The translations under genes and the position numbers were made by a program. Source: Aquamicrobium sp. LC103 (GTDB taxonomy: Bacteria > Pseudomonadota > Alphaproteobacteria > Rhizobiales > Rhizobiaceae). From it: a stretch of DNA of 64,000 bases. The notes under the pieces were generated by a model. It was given only the letters and a program-made list of their open reading frames with translations, made no database searches and was not told the DNA's origin. The stretch spans positions 1-64,000 of the forward strand of contig NZ_LBCQ02000006.1 of the NCBI RefSeq assembly GCF_001014615.2, given 5' to 3'. Of the stretch, positions 44,623 to 54,392 are shown piece after piece (position 1 is the first letter of the stretch; every line of letters begins with the position of its first letter).

Positions 44623-44804
44623 AGGAATTCCATTGCGGAACGCTCGTCCCCGGCTGTGACTGGCACACGCGCCACCAGGAAGAAGCAGAGGTCATGCGCC
44701 GCGCGATCGAGCACATGCGCGAGACCCACGGCGAAACCATCATTCGCGAGACGATGGTGGAAGCCATCCGCTCCCGCATCGAGAACAAGCGCGACGCTGC
44801 CTAA
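44619..44804 (+). CDS. DUF1059 domain small protein
   Basis: This 61-residue protein matches the short DUF1059 proteins: FHCGTLVPGCDWHTRHQEEAEV with paired Cys and His, and RAIEHMRETHGETI. The Cys/His arrangement suggests a metal site, which is inference. AAAGGAGAA precedes the ATG, which overlaps the hydrolase stop. Its stop codon overlaps that of the convergent cca gene. Confidence 0.88.
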   Translation: MKEFHCGTLVPGCDWHTRHQEEAEVMRRAIEHMRETHGETIIRETMVEAIRSRIENKRDAA

Positions 44805-46075
44805 GCGGAACTCTCTTTCAACAGTTCGGCGGCGCGTCGAAGCAGCGCGCCGCGGTCGTCGCGAAAACCGCCTTCCACCCATTCGCTTTCGAGCTTCCTG
44901 AGCGTGTCGCCGAGTGCCTTGCCGGCGGGCGCGCCCAGTTCCAGAAGGTCGCCTCCCTTGACGGGAAATTCCGGCCGTTTCCAACCCGCAAGATATTTCA
45001 GCAGCCGCGAATAGCCACCTGCCTCGGCAAGCGCCGCGTTCTCGTGCACAGCCCGTGTCCGCGCGCTGGCGAGCGAGAGCAGCAGCCTGTCCTCCACGCC
45101 CCGGAGATCGGCATGATAGAGCAGCCTGGCGAAGACGCCCTCGCCCATGCCGTGCTCAGGCGGCGGCGCGAAGGCCCAGCTTTCGAGCCTCGCAGCCTCG
45201 GCATTGGAAAGCTTCAGCCGCTCCGCCAGCGCCTTCATGCGGACGGGATCGGGCGGCACGATCGCTTCGAGCCTAAGCATCGGATCCACCGCCCAGCCGA
45301 GATCGCGCTCGGCGGAGACGAGCCCGTGGATGGCATCGATGCCCCATTTTTCGCTTTCAGGAAGAACCGCCGTCAAAACCCCCGTCTGCCGCATCCAGAG
45401 CAGGGCGCGCGAGGGATCGGGCGCCGAAAGCAGTTTCTTCAGCTCCGACCAGACGCGCTCGGCGGAAAGCCGGCCGAGATCGCCCTTCAGCCTTGCGCAG
45501 GCCTTGATGCCTTCCGCATCCGGCCTGCCGGAACCGTACCAGGCGAAGAAGCGGAAGAAGCGCAGGATACGTAGATAGTCTTCGCGGATGCGGGTTTCGG
45601 CGTCACCGATGAAGCGGAGGTTGCGTGCCTCCAGATCGGCGATGCCGCCGACGAGGTCCACCACCGTACCGTCGGCATCGGCATAGAGCCCATTGATGGT
45701 GAAATCGCGCCTTTCGGCGTCGCGTTTCCAGTCGCGCCCGAAGACGACCCTGGCATGCCGCCCGTCGGTCTCGACATCGGCCCGCAGCGTGGTCACCTCA
45801 TGGGGCCGGCCATCGGCGATGACGGTGACCGTTCCGTGCTCCTTGCCGGTGGGAACGGTTCTGAAGCCGGCGGCCTGGGCGCGCCGTTCCGTCTCGTCCG
45901 GCACGGTGGTCGTCGCGATGTCGATATCCGTCACCGGCATGCCGAGGAGCGCGTTGCGCACCGCGCCGCCGGCAATCCGCGCCTCCTCGCCGTCCGCGGA
46001 AAGCGCGGCCAGGAGCCGCTGCAGGGCTTCGTCTCCGAGCCAGTCCGCCTTTCCGGCGATTGAAACGGCGCTCAC
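44801..46075 (-). CDS. cca: CCA tRNA nucleotidyltransferase/poly(A) polymerase family
   Basis: This 424-residue class II nucleotidyltransferase adds or repairs the tRNA 3' CCA end. The N-terminal catalytic motif GGAVRNALLGMPVTDIDIATT contains the DxD metal pair; FTINGLYAD and the RFIGDAETRIREDYLRILRFFRF block follow. The start is GTG in a GTGA overlap with the NUDIX gene, and the 35-residue extension in the same frame upstream lies inside that gene. The C-terminal helical part is longer than in short CCA enzymes. The stop overlaps the convergent DUF1059 gene by four bases. Confidence 0.9.
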   Translation of the reverse strand: MSAVSIAGKADWLGDEALQRLLAALSADGEEARIAGGAVRNALLGMPVTDIDIATTTVPDETERRAQAAGFRTVPTGKEHGTVTVIADGRPHEVTTLRADVETDGRHARVVFGRDWKRDAERRDFTINGLYADADGTVVDLVGGIADLEARNLRFIGDAETRIREDYLRILRFFRFFAWYGSGRPDAEGIKACARLKGDLGRLSAERVWSELKKLLSAPDPSRALLWMRQTGVLTAVLPESEKWGIDAIHGLVSAERDLGWAVDPMLRLEAIVPPDPVRMKALAERLKLSNAEAARLESWAFAPPPEHGMGEGVFARLLYHADLRGVEDRLLLSLASARTRAVHENAALAEAGGYSRLLKYLAGWKRPEFPVKGGDLLELGAPAGKALGDTLRKLESEWVEGGFRDDRGALLRRAAELLKESSA

Positions 46076-46710
46076 GCGTAAAGCCTTTCGTAGAGCGTGC
46101 GGATGATGCCGGCCGTTACGCCCCAGATATGCCTGTCGCCGAACGGCATGGCGTAGAAGAAGCGCTCCTTTTCCTGCCATATCCTGCTGTCGCGGCTGTG
46201 GTTCGCCGGATCCATCAGGAAGGAGAGCGGAACCTCGAAGGCGTCGTCCACCTCGTCTTCGTTGATGGTGAGGACGAAGCCCGGCCTGACGATGGAAAGC
46301 ACGGGCGCGATGCGAAAGCCGCTGCCGGTGATGTAGTCCGGCATGCGGCCGATCACCTCGACGAATTCGGGACCGAGGCCGATCTCCTCCTCCGTCTCGC
46401 GCAGGGCGGCGAACTCCGGCGTCGGATCGGTGGCGTCGATCGCTCCGCCCGGAAAGGCGATCTGACCCGAGTGACGACGCAGCTTCTCCGTGCGTTTGGT
46501 GAGAATGACGCTCGCCTCCTCGCCGTGATCCACGACCGGGATCAGCACGGCGGCGTCGCGTAGCCCCTCGCGCACGATGAGGTGCCGCAAGTCGGGGTTG
46601 AGGCTGTGGTCGCCATAATCGGCATCCGTGTGCGGCGCCTGCTCGCGCTCCGCCCGGCTGCGAAAATCCTCGGCGGAAAAATGACGGCGTGTCGCTATAT
46701 CCATATTCAC
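46072..46710 (-). CDS. NUDIX hydrolase, CoA pyrophosphatase-like
   Basis: This 212-residue NUDIX protein has the box GGAIDATDPTPEFAALRETEEEIG (Gx5Ex7REUXEEXGU intact). The preceding LTKRTEKLRRHSGQIAFPGG is the CoA-pyrophosphatase extension pattern (LLTxRSxxLRxHxGQVxFPGG). It therefore probably hydrolyses CoA or acyl-CoA to 4'-phosphopantetheine. It overlaps both cca (GTGA) and the DUF1285 gene (ATGA), forming a three-gene unit. Confidence 0.9.
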   Translation of the reverse strand: MNMDIATRRHFSAEDFRSRAEREQAPHTDADYGDHSLNPDLRHLIVREGLRDAAVLIPVVDHGEEASVILTKRTEKLRRHSGQIAFPGGAIDATDPTPEFAALRETEEEIGLGPEFVEVIGRMPDYITGSGFRIAPVLSIVRPGFVLTINEDEVDDAFEVPLSFLMDPANHSRDSRIWQEKERFFYAMPFGDRHIWGVTAGIIRTLYERLYA

Positions 46711-47375
46711 CTGCTCAGCCGTTCGAGTTCCGCCATCGGCATGATCGGGAATGCCGCGCCCTTGGAGCGCAACGCGAACATCGGCGTCCCGCCCAGTTCG
46801 ATTTCCTCGCCGAGTTCCGCCAGTTCGTACATCACCGCGCGGGAAACAAGCGCCTCCAGCCGGCCGCGCACGAGAAGATAGGGTTTCAGGCCGTCGGTGT
46901 CGTCCTCGTCGACGAAGCGCAGCGGATTGTCCGGCCCCGCCTCGACCACGTCGCCGACATTGGTGCGGAAGGTGAGCACGCGCTCCTCGCCCTCGCCGCG
47001 CGCGTCGACCTCAACGGCGACGAAATGCGCGTCCTCGACGCGGATGCCGACCTTCTCGACGGGCGTGACGAGATAGGTTTTGCCGTCCCCGTCCTTGCGC
47101 AGCACGGTCGAGAAGAGCTGGACAAGCGGCATTCTGCCGATCGGCGTGCACATGTAGAACCAGGTGCCGTCGGCTTTGATCTCCATGTCGAGATCGCCGC
47201 AGAAGTCGGGATTCCAGCGCTCCACCGGCGGCAATCCCTTGCCGGCGCGGGCCGCGCGGCCGATCAGCGCCTCGAGCCCACCGGCATCGGAAGCCCGCGC
47301 CAGAGCGCCTTTGTCGTTTCCTGTGCGTTCGTCCATCGTCACGAAATAGTCACTGTTGTTCGGCTTGTCAGCCAT
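46707..47375 (-). CDS. DUF1285 domain protein
   Basis: This 222-residue protein belongs to the DUF1285 family, typified by WYMCTPIGR-like WFYMCTPIGRMPLVQLFSTVLRKD and YLVTPVEKVGIRVEDAHF. It is soluble and beta-rich. First gene of the DUF1285-NUDIX-cca operon, with ATGA coupling to the next. It is divergent from moxR at 47492, an order common in rhizobia. No biochemical function is known. Confidence 0.9.
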   Translation of the reverse strand: MADKPNNSDYFVTMDERTGNDKGALARASDAGGLEALIGRAARAGKGLPPVERWNPDFCGDLDMEIKADGTWFYMCTPIGRMPLVQLFSTVLRKDGDGKTYLVTPVEKVGIRVEDAHFVAVEVDARGEGEERVLTFRTNVGDVVEAGPDNPLRFVDEDDTDGLKPYLLVRGRLEALVSRAVMYELAELGEEIELGGTPMFALRSKGAAFPIMPMAELERLSR

Positions 47376-47491
47376 ATCGGGTGATTTAAGTTGGAAGTAC
47401 CCGCATCGCCAAGATGCGAATCACTGCCGGAAGCATTGCCCGATTTGGCATCCGACGCGTCAGCTTCCGCAACATGAAGGATTCCGATGGC

Positions 47492-48499
47492 ATGAGCGTG
47501 ATGATCAAGGAGCCCGCCCTCAGCGAAGCCGAGATGATCGCGGAAGCCGAAAAGGCGCTCGCCGATATCTCCCGGATCAAGGATGCAGTCGGCAAGGTCA
47601 TCTTCGGGCAGGAAAGCGTCATCGAGCGCACGTTGGTGGCGATTCTGGCTGGCGGCCACGCGCTGCTCGTCGGCGTGCCGGGTCTCGCCAAGACCAAGCT
47701 CGTCGAAACGCTCGGCGTGGTCCTCGGCCTCGATGGCCGGCGCATCCAGTTCACGCCCGACCTGATGCCCTCCGACATTCTCGGCTCCGAGGTGATGGAG
47801 CAGGACGAGAAGGGCAAGCGTTCCTTCCGCTTCATCCCCGGCCCGATCTTCGCGCAGCTCCTGATGGCGGACGAGATCAACCGCGCCTCGCCGCGCACGC
47901 AATCCGCCCTGCTCCAGTCGATGCAGGAATACCACGTCACCGTGGCCGGGCAGCGCCACGACCTGCCGGCGCCGTTCCATGTGCTCGCGACCCAGAATCC
48001 GCTGGAACAGGAAGGCACCTACCCCCTCCCCGAGGCGCAGCTCGACCGTTTCCTGATGCAGATCGACATCCTCTACCCCGAGCTTTCCGCAGAGCGCCGC
48101 ATCCTTCTGGAAACAACCGGCGTCGACGAGGCGAAGCCCGAGAGCGTGCTGACGGCCGAGCGGCTGCGCGCCGTCCAGAAGCTCATCCGCCGCATGCCGG
48201 TGCCGGAGAGTGTGGTCGAGGCGATCCTGGCGCTCGTCCGCTCGGCCCGTCCGGGCCAGGGCAATGACGAAACCGACAGGCATGTTTCCTGGGGACCCGG
48301 CCCCCGCGCCAGCCAGGCGCTGACGCTCTGCGCCCGCGCCCGCGCGCTCTATGACGGGCGCCTCGCCCCCTCGGTCGACGACGTATATGCGCTCGCCGAG
48401 CCGGTGCTGCAGCATCGCATGGCGCTGACCTTCGCGGCGAGGGCCGAAGGCATGACGGTGCGCGACGTGGTCGCGCGTCTGGTGAAAGCGGCCGGCTGA
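47492..48499 (+). CDS. MoxR-family AAA+ ATPase
   Basis: This 335-residue AAA+ ATPase of the MoxR group has Walker A in VGVPGLAKTKLVE, Walker B in LLMADEINRASPRTQSALLQ, and the sensor segment LATQNPLEQEGTYPLPEAQLDRF. MoxR ATPases act as chaperones with VWA or DUF58 partners. The start MSVMIKEP at 47492 has GAAGG 11 bases before it; an ATG at 47474 is possible. Its stop overlaps the DUF58 start (TGATG). First gene of a four-gene operon. Confidence 0.9.
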   Translation: MSVMIKEPALSEAEMIAEAEKALADISRIKDAVGKVIFGQESVIERTLVAILAGGHALLVGVPGLAKTKLVETLGVVLGLDGRRIQFTPDLMPSDILGSEVMEQDEKGKRSFRFIPGPIFAQLLMADEINRASPRTQSALLQSMQEYHVTVAGQRHDLPAPFHVLATQNPLEQEGTYPLPEAQLDRFLMQIDILYPELSAERRILLETTGVDEAKPESVLTAERLRAVQKLIRRMPVPESVVEAILALVRSARPGQGNDETDRHVSWGPGPRASQALTLCARARALYDGRLAPSVDDVYALAEPVLQHRMALTFAARAEGMTVRDVVARLVKAAG

Positions 48500-49407
48500 T
48501 GGCGAGGGTCGGCGAGGCCTCCGCACCCGTTGCCTCGCGCGACGCCCTTGCGCGCGCCAGGCTGCGCGCCTCGCTTGTGCCCGACCTGCTGGTGGAGGCC
48601 CGCCGCGTCGTCAACACGGTGATCGCCGGCTGGCACGGGCGGCGCAAGCGCGGGATCGGCGAGAATTTCTGGCAGTTCCGCCCCTATGTCGACGGCGAGG
48701 CGATGTCGCGCATCGACTGGCGCCGCTCGGCCCGCGACGACCACATCTACGTGCGCGACCGCGAGTGGGAAGCCGCCCATACGGTATGGCTGTGGGCCGA
48801 CCCCTCGCCTTCCATGCTGTACAAGTCGCAGGCAGCGCATGTCGCCAAGGAATCGCGCGCACTGGTGCTGATCCTCGCGCTCGCCGAGCTTTTGTCGCGC
48901 AGCGGCGAGCGCATCGCCTGGCCGGGGCTCACCGATCCCTTCACCGCGCGCAACGGCGCCGAGCGCCTCGCCTCGCATCTCGCCCATGCCGCGGCACTTC
49001 CGCCAAGGCCCGAGCTTGCCGGACTGCGCCGTTTCAGCGACATCGTCATCGCCAGCGATTTCCTCGATCCGGTCGAGGAGACGCTTGCCTGGCTCGACCC
49101 GCTGGCGCGCCGCGGCGTGCGCGGGCATCTGATCGAGATCGCCGACCCGGCGGAGGAAACCTTCCCCTATGCCGGCCGCACCGAATTCACCGACCCGGAG
49201 ACCGGCGAGAAGCTGACCGCGGGCCGAGCTGAAACGCTGAGCGACGACTATCGCAGGCTCTATACGGCGCGCCGTGAAGAGCTTGCCTCTCATTGCGGCA
49301 AGCTCGGCTGGAGCTACACCGTCAACCATACCGACCGGCAGGCTTCGGAAGCGCTGGTGAAGGTGCACATGGCGATGACGGCGGACATAGGGCACGGAGG
49401 GCGCTGA
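48499..49407 (+). CDS. DUF58 domain protein
   Basis: This 302-residue protein has the DUF58 core: FRPYVDGEAMSRIDWRRSARDDHIYVRDRE matches the family pattern RxYxxGDxxRxIDWxxSAR. The rest resembles a VWA-like fold without the full MIDAS motif. It has no signal peptide and is probably the adaptor between MoxR and the membrane proteins that follow. One-base TGATG overlaps couple it at both ends. Confidence 0.92.
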   Translation: MARVGEASAPVASRDALARARLRASLVPDLLVEARRVVNTVIAGWHGRRKRGIGENFWQFRPYVDGEAMSRIDWRRSARDDHIYVRDREWEAAHTVWLWADPSPSMLYKSQAAHVAKESRALVLILALAELLSRSGERIAWPGLTDPFTARNGAERLASHLAHAAALPPRPELAGLRRFSDIVIASDFLDPVEETLAWLDPLARRGVRGHLIEIADPAEETFPYAGRTEFTDPETGEKLTAGRAETLSDDYRRLYTARREELASHCGKLGWSYTVNHTDRQASEALVKVHMAMTADIGHGGR

Positions 49408-52241
49408 TGGGTTGGCTTCCCCTCTCCTTCGGCTTCCCCGCGATCCTCGTCGGCCTGCTGGCGCTGCCGGTCATATGGTGGCTCCTGCGGCTGACCCCGC
49501 CGAAGCCGCAGACCGAGGTGTTCCCGCCGCTGCGCATCCTTGCCCGGGTCCTGAAGAGGGAGGAGACGCCGCATCAAAGTCCCTGGTGGCTGACGCTGCT
49601 CAGGCTATTGATGGCGGCGCTCATCATCTTCGCGCTGGCCGAACCCGTGCTGAACCCGCGCGAGGCGACGCCCGCCGGCGGCAGCGCCGTCGCCATCGTC
49701 GTCGACAATGGCTGGGCTTCCGCTCGGGACTGGGACATGCGGGTCGCGACCGCCGACCGGCTCATCGAGGACGCGAGCGGCAATTCCGTGCCGGTGATCC
49801 TCACCTTCACGGCAGAGAAGCCGAACACGGAAATCGGCCCGTTCGACGCCAATGCGGCGCGCGACCGGCTGAACGCGGCCGAGCCGAAGCCGGTGCCGAC
49901 CGACCGGCCCGCCGCCTTCGGGCGCGTTGCCGAGGCGCTGCGGGAATTTCCAGGCGCGAGCGTCGCCGTGCTCAGCGACGGGCTCGAGGCACCCGGCGAC
50001 GAGGCGGCTTTCGCCCAGCTTCTGGGGGAGAATGCCGGCAATCTGGTCTGGATCGCGCCGGACCGGCTGCCGATGCTCGGCATCACGGCGAGCGAGAACC
50101 TGCCCGACGCCTTCACCTTCGACGTGATCCGCGCCCCGGGCGATCCGGCGCCGCGGGAGGCGAATGCCGCCGCCCTGGACGATCGCGGCCGGCGGATAGC
50201 GGAGACGACCGTCAGCTTCGCCATGGGCGAGACGGCGGCAACCGGCGAAATCCGTGTGCCTTTTGAGTTGCGCAACGACTTCTCGGCAATCACCATCGAC
50301 GGCGAGAACCAGGCCGCCGCGATCCGGGTGCTCGACGAAAATTCGAAGCGCCGCCGCGTCGGCCTGATCTCGCAGGCCGAGGCCGACCAGGCGCAGCCGC
50401 TGCTGTCGCCGCTCTACTACATTCGCCGCGCGCTGGAACCCTTTGCCGACCTGGTGGAGCCGTCCAGCCAGGATCTCGGCGAAGCGATTCCGCAGATCCT
50501 CGAGCAGCGGCCCGCCATGATCGTCATGGCCGATGTCGGGACGCTGCCGGACACGGCGCGTGAGCGGCTGATCGAATGGATGAACGAGGGCGGCACGCTT
50601 GTCCGATTCGCCGGATCGCGGCTGGCCGCGGCGGAGAACGACGACGAGCTGCTGCCCGTGCGCCTGCGCCTCGGCGAGCGCGCGCTCGGCGGCACGCTTT
50701 CCTGGACCGAGCCGCAGCCGGTCGCGCCGTTCCCGGACGGCAGCCCATTCTCCGACCTGACGCCGCCTTCGGAAGTGACGGTGACGCGCCAGATACTCGC
50801 CGAGCCGAGTTCCGATATCGTCGAGCGCACCTGGGCGAACCTCGCTGACGGCACACCGCTCGTCACCGGCGCGCGGCGCGGCGACGGCACGCTCGTCCTC
50901 TTCCACATAACGCCCGAAGCGACATGGTCGAACCTTCCGATCTCCGGAACGTTTGTGGAGATGCTGAGGCGCATCGTACAGCTTTCGCGCAATCAGGGCC
51001 GCATCGACGCATCCGGCGAAGGCGCGGCGGCTTCGCTCGCGCCCTATCGCATGATCGCCGCCGACGGCCAGCTCGTGCCGCCGCCGCCGGATGCCCGCCC
51101 GCTCGCCGCCGGCTCGACCGATGTGCCGGTGACGATCGAGAACCCGCCGGGCCTCTACGGAACCGAGGAAGGTGTCGTGGCGCACAATCTGCTCAAACCT
51201 GATGCCGAATTCACGCCGATCGCGAGACCGGAAACGGCGCTGCCCGTGACCCAGGCCCGCTATGCCTTCGACGAATCGGTCGACCTGAAAGGGTCTCTCT
51301 TCGCCGCCGCGCTCGCGCTGATGGTGCTCGACACGCTGGCGGTGTTCTGGATGGGCGGCGCCTTCTCGCGCCGCCGGCGGGCAACGGCAAGCAAGACGGC
51401 GGCGGCCGGAACGATCGCCGCCGCAATGGTCGCCGGCGGCCTGCTTCTCGCCGGCACCGGCAATGCATCCGCACAGGACGCCAAACCCGGCGACGCCGAA
51501 GCCGTCGAGGCAATATCGCAGACGCGGATCGCCTATGTCGTCACCGGCAATTCGTCGATCGATTCCATAAGCCGCGCCGGCATCCAGGGCCTGTCGCGCT
51601 TCCTCATCGAAAAGACCGCGCTGGAGCCGGGCGAGCCGGCCGGCGTCGACATCGAGAGCGACGAGCTCGCCTTCTATCCCTTGGTCTATTGGCCGATCGA
51701 TCCGGACGGCCCGATGCCGTCCGAGGCGGCGCTTGCCCGCGTCGACGCCTACATGCAACAGGGCGGCACCGTGCTCTTCGACACGCGCGACCAGTACTCG
51801 ACCGGTTTCGACGCGAATTCGACCAGTGCGTCGAACAACCGCCTGCGCGACATACTGGCGAACATGAACGTTCCGCCGCTCGAGCCGGTGCCGGACGACC
51901 ACGTGCTCACCAAGGCCTTCTTCATCATGCCGGAATTTCCCGGCCGCTATAATGGCAGCCCGCTCTGGGTGGAGGCCTCGCTCGACGCCGCCAACACCGA
52001 GAGCCGGCCGGTCCGCACGGGCGACGGCGTGTCGCCGATCATGATCACCGCCAATGATTTCGCCGGCGCCTGGGCGATCGATTCGAGCGGCAATCCGCTG
52101 CTGCCGACCGTGCCTTCGGATCCGATGCAGCGGGTCTATGCGATGCGCGGCGGTGTCAACATCATGATGTACATGCTGACCGGCAACTACAAATCCGATC
52201 AGGTCCACGTGCCGGTCCTGCTCGAGCGGCTGGGGCAGTGA
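49407..52241 (+). CDS. BatA/DUF4159 domain membrane protein
   Basis: This large 944-residue protein has two N-terminal membrane helices (about residues 7-26 and 63-80) in a BatA-like region (PPKPQTEVFPPLRIL), then a periplasmic VWA-like segment (SAVAIVVDNGWASARDWD, SVAVLSDGLEAPG). Near residue 629 a membrane helix follows, and around 664-690 comes a second hydrophobic segment ending in ASAQDA like a signal-peptidase site. From about 698 to the end is the DUF4159 domain (LIEKTALEPGEPAGVD). An internal signal-like segment may allow processing into two products. Function of the family is unproven. Confidence 0.85.
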   Translation: MGWLPLSFGFPAILVGLLALPVIWWLLRLTPPKPQTEVFPPLRILARVLKREETPHQSPWWLTLLRLLMAALIIFALAEPVLNPREATPAGGSAVAIVVDNGWASARDWDMRVATADRLIEDASGNSVPVILTFTAEKPNTEIGPFDANAARDRLNAAEPKPVPTDRPAAFGRVAEALREFPGASVAVLSDGLEAPGDEAAFAQLLGENAGNLVWIAPDRLPMLGITASENLPDAFTFDVIRAPGDPAPREANAAALDDRGRRIAETTVSFAMGETAATGEIRVPFELRNDFSAITIDGENQAAAIRVLDENSKRRRVGLISQAEADQAQPLLSPLYYIRRALEPFADLVEPSSQDLGEAIPQILEQRPAMIVMADVGTLPDTARERLIEWMNEGGTLVRFAGSRLAAAENDDELLPVRLRLGERALGGTLSWTEPQPVAPFPDGSPFSDLTPPSEVTVTRQILAEPSSDIVERTWANLADGTPLVTGARRGDGTLVLFHITPEATWSNLPISGTFVEMLRRIVQLSRNQGRIDASGEGAAASLAPYRMIAADGQLVPPPPDARPLAAGSTDVPVTIENPPGLYGTEEGVVAHNLLKPDAEFTPIARPETALPVTQARYAFDESVDLKGSLFAAALALMVLDTLAVFWMGGAFSRRRRATASKTAAAGTIAAAMVAGGLLLAGTGNASAQDAKPGDAEAVEAISQTRIAYVVTGNSSIDSISRAGIQGLSRFLIEKTALEPGEPAGVDIESDELAFYPLVYWPIDPDGPMPSEAALARVDAYMQQGGTVLFDTRDQYSTGFDANSTSASNNRLRDILANMNVPPLEPVPDDHVLTKAFFIMPEFPGRYNGSPLWVEASLDAANTESRPVRTGDGVSPIMITANDFAGAWAIDSSGNPLLPTVPSDPMQRVYAMRGGVNIMMYMLTGNYKSDQVHVPVLLERLGQ

Positions 52242-52299
52242 CGATGATCCATTCCAGCGCTTTTCTCGAGCAAGCCCCCCTCGCCCGGAGGTGCGCCGC

Positions 52300-54372
52300 A
52301 TGAACTGGTCGCTGAGCTTCGAGCCCTTCCTGCCGTGGATATGGACGATTGCCGTTCTGTTGCCGGTGGCGGCGCTGGTCATCCTCGGCCTCGTGCTGCG
52401 CCAGCGCGGGGCGCTCTTCCGCCTTGCCGCCTTCGCGGCGCTCGCGGTCGCGCTCCTCAATCCGGTGCTGCTCGACGAGGAGCGCGAGCCGCTGAAGAGC
52501 GTCGTCGCCCTCGTCGTCGACCGCAGCCAGAGCCAGGATATCGGCGACCGCACCGCCATCACCGATCGAGCGGTGGAGGAGTTGCGGGCGAGGCTCGGCC
52601 GCTTCGACCAGTTCGAGGTGCGCATGGTGGAAGCCGGCCGTGCGGACGCCGCCGACGACCGCACGCAGACACGTCTCTTCGGCTCGCTCGACAGCGCGTT
52701 CCGCGACGTGCCGCCGTCGCGCGTCGCCGGCGCGATAATGGTCACCGACGGTCAGGTGCACGACGTTCCCGCCAACGGCGCCGGCATCAATGCGCCGCTT
52801 CATGCCCTGGTCACCGGCGACGAGGACGAGCGCGATCGCCGCATACGCTTCGAGCGGGCGCCGCGCTTCGGCATCGTCGGCAAGCCGGTCGACCTGACCT
52901 ACCGCGTCATCTCGACCGACGACGAGAGCGGCATGGTTGACGTGCGCGTGCTGGTGAACGGCGAGCAGGTCTCGGTCGAACGCGCCCTGATCGGCGAGGA
53001 AACGCCGCTGCAGCTCGTCATACCGAACGCGGGCAAGAACATCGTCGAGCTGGCGATCGAGACGCAGCCCGGCGAACTCACCGACACCAACAATCGCACC
53101 ATCGCCGTCCTCGACGGCATTCGCGAGAACCTGCGCGTGCTGCTGGTTTCGGGCGAACCACACGCCGGCGAGCGCACCTGGCGCAACCTTCTCAAGTCCG
53201 ACGCATCGGTCGATCTCGTCCACTTCACCATCCTGCGTCCGCCGGAAAAGCAGGACGGCACGCCGATCAACGAATTGTCGCTCATCGCCTTTCCGACGCG
53301 CGAGCTCTTCGTCGAGCGTATCAACGATTTCGACCTGATCATCTTCGATCGCTACCAGCACCGCGACGTGCTGCCGATCCTCTATTACGACTACATCGCC
53401 GAATATGTCGAAAACGGCGGCGCGCTGCTGATCGCCGCGGGTCCCGAATATGCCGGCATGCAGTCGATCTCGCGCACCCCGCTGATGGCGGCGCTGCCGG
53501 CGCTGCCGACCGGCAACGTGTTCGAGGAAGCGTTCTACCCGCGCCTGACCGAGACCGGCCAGCGCCATCCGGTGACGCGCGGGCTGGAAGGCTCCGGCGC
53601 CGAACCGCCGCAATGGAGCCGCTGGTTCAGGCAGATCGATATCCAGAATCCGGAAGGCGAAGTGGTGATGAAGGGCGCCAACGACCGGCCCCTGCTGCTG
53701 CTCGACCGCAAGGGCGAGGGTCGCGTCGGCATGTTCCTTTCCGACCAGGGCTGGCTCTGGGCGCGGGGCTTCGAGGGCGGCGGACCGCATGTCTCGCTCT
53801 ACCGCCGCATCGCCCACTGGCTGATGAAGGAACCGGAACTCGAGGAGGAGCGCCTGACCGCCGACGGACGCGGCATGACGCTGGAGATCGCGCGCCAGAC
53901 GATGAGCGACGATCCCGGCCCGGCGACGGTGATCTCGCCCTCCGGCGACACGCTCAACGTACCGCTGTCCCAGTCGCAGCCGGGCCTTTTCACCGGCAGC
54001 GTCGAGACCGACGAAATCGGCCTCTACCAGATCGGCAATGGCGACCTCACCGCGCTCGCCCATGTCGGGCCGATCAACGCGCCGGAATTCCAGGATACGG
54101 TCTCGACCACCGAGGTGCTGCGCCCGGCGGCCGAAGCGACCGGCGGCAGCGTGCGCAGGATCGCGAGCACGCTGACCGGCGGCGTCAGCGTGCCGGGCAT
54201 CGTGCCGATCCGGCCGAACGGCGAAGCCTCCGGCCGCGACTGGATCGGGCTGCGCACCACCGACGACAGCATTCTCAAGGCGGTGAGCCGAGTGCCGCTT
54301 TTCGCCGGCTTCTTCGGACTTGCCCTGTTGCTGATGGCGCTCGGCTCGATGTGGTATCGCGAGGGCCGCTGA
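52300..54372 (+). CDS. Membrane protein with VWA-like and glutamine amidotransferase-like regions
   Basis: The protein has 690 residues from the ATG at 52300, which has GGAGG eight bases upstream (a GTG at 52291 lies within it). Two N-terminal membrane helices (about 12-50) and one at the C-terminus (LFAGFFGLALLLMALGSMWY) flank a long periplasmic part with a VWA-like start (SVVALVVDRSQSQDIGDR), and a class I glutamine amidotransferase-like segment (VLLVSGEPHAGERTWRNLL, DLIIFDRYQHRD, GGALLIAAGPEY) lacking the Cys nucleophile. It completes the MoxR operon. Confidence 0.85.
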   Translation: MNWSLSFEPFLPWIWTIAVLLPVAALVILGLVLRQRGALFRLAAFAALAVALLNPVLLDEEREPLKSVVALVVDRSQSQDIGDRTAITDRAVEELRARLGRFDQFEVRMVEAGRADAADDRTQTRLFGSLDSAFRDVPPSRVAGAIMVTDGQVHDVPANGAGINAPLHALVTGDEDERDRRIRFERAPRFGIVGKPVDLTYRVISTDDESGMVDVRVLVNGEQVSVERALIGEETPLQLVIPNAGKNIVELAIETQPGELTDTNNRTIAVLDGIRENLRVLLVSGEPHAGERTWRNLLKSDASVDLVHFTILRPPEKQDGTPINELSLIAFPTRELFVERINDFDLIIFDRYQHRDVLPILYYDYIAEYVENGGALLIAAGPEYAGMQSISRTPLMAALPALPTGNVFEEAFYPRLTETGQRHPVTRGLEGSGAEPPQWSRWFRQIDIQNPEGEVVMKGANDRPLLLLDRKGEGRVGMFLSDQGWLWARGFEGGGPHVSLYRRIAHWLMKEPELEEERLTADGRGMTLEIARQTMSDDPGPATVISPSGDTLNVPLSQSQPGLFTGSVETDEIGLYQIGNGDLTALAHVGPINAPEFQDTVSTTEVLRPAAEATGGSVRRIASTLTGGVSVPGIVPIRPNGEASGRDWIGLRTTDDSILKAVSRVPLFAGFFGLALLLMALGSMWYREGR

Positions 54373-54392
54373 CGCGCCCTTACGAGATACGC

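Noticed and set aside
49605-52745. Very long minus-strand frame (1046 codons) opposite the DUF4159 gene.
   Set aside because: It is entirely antisense to two well supported genes, with Arg/Gly/Asp-rich composition typical of shadow frames in GC-rich DNA.
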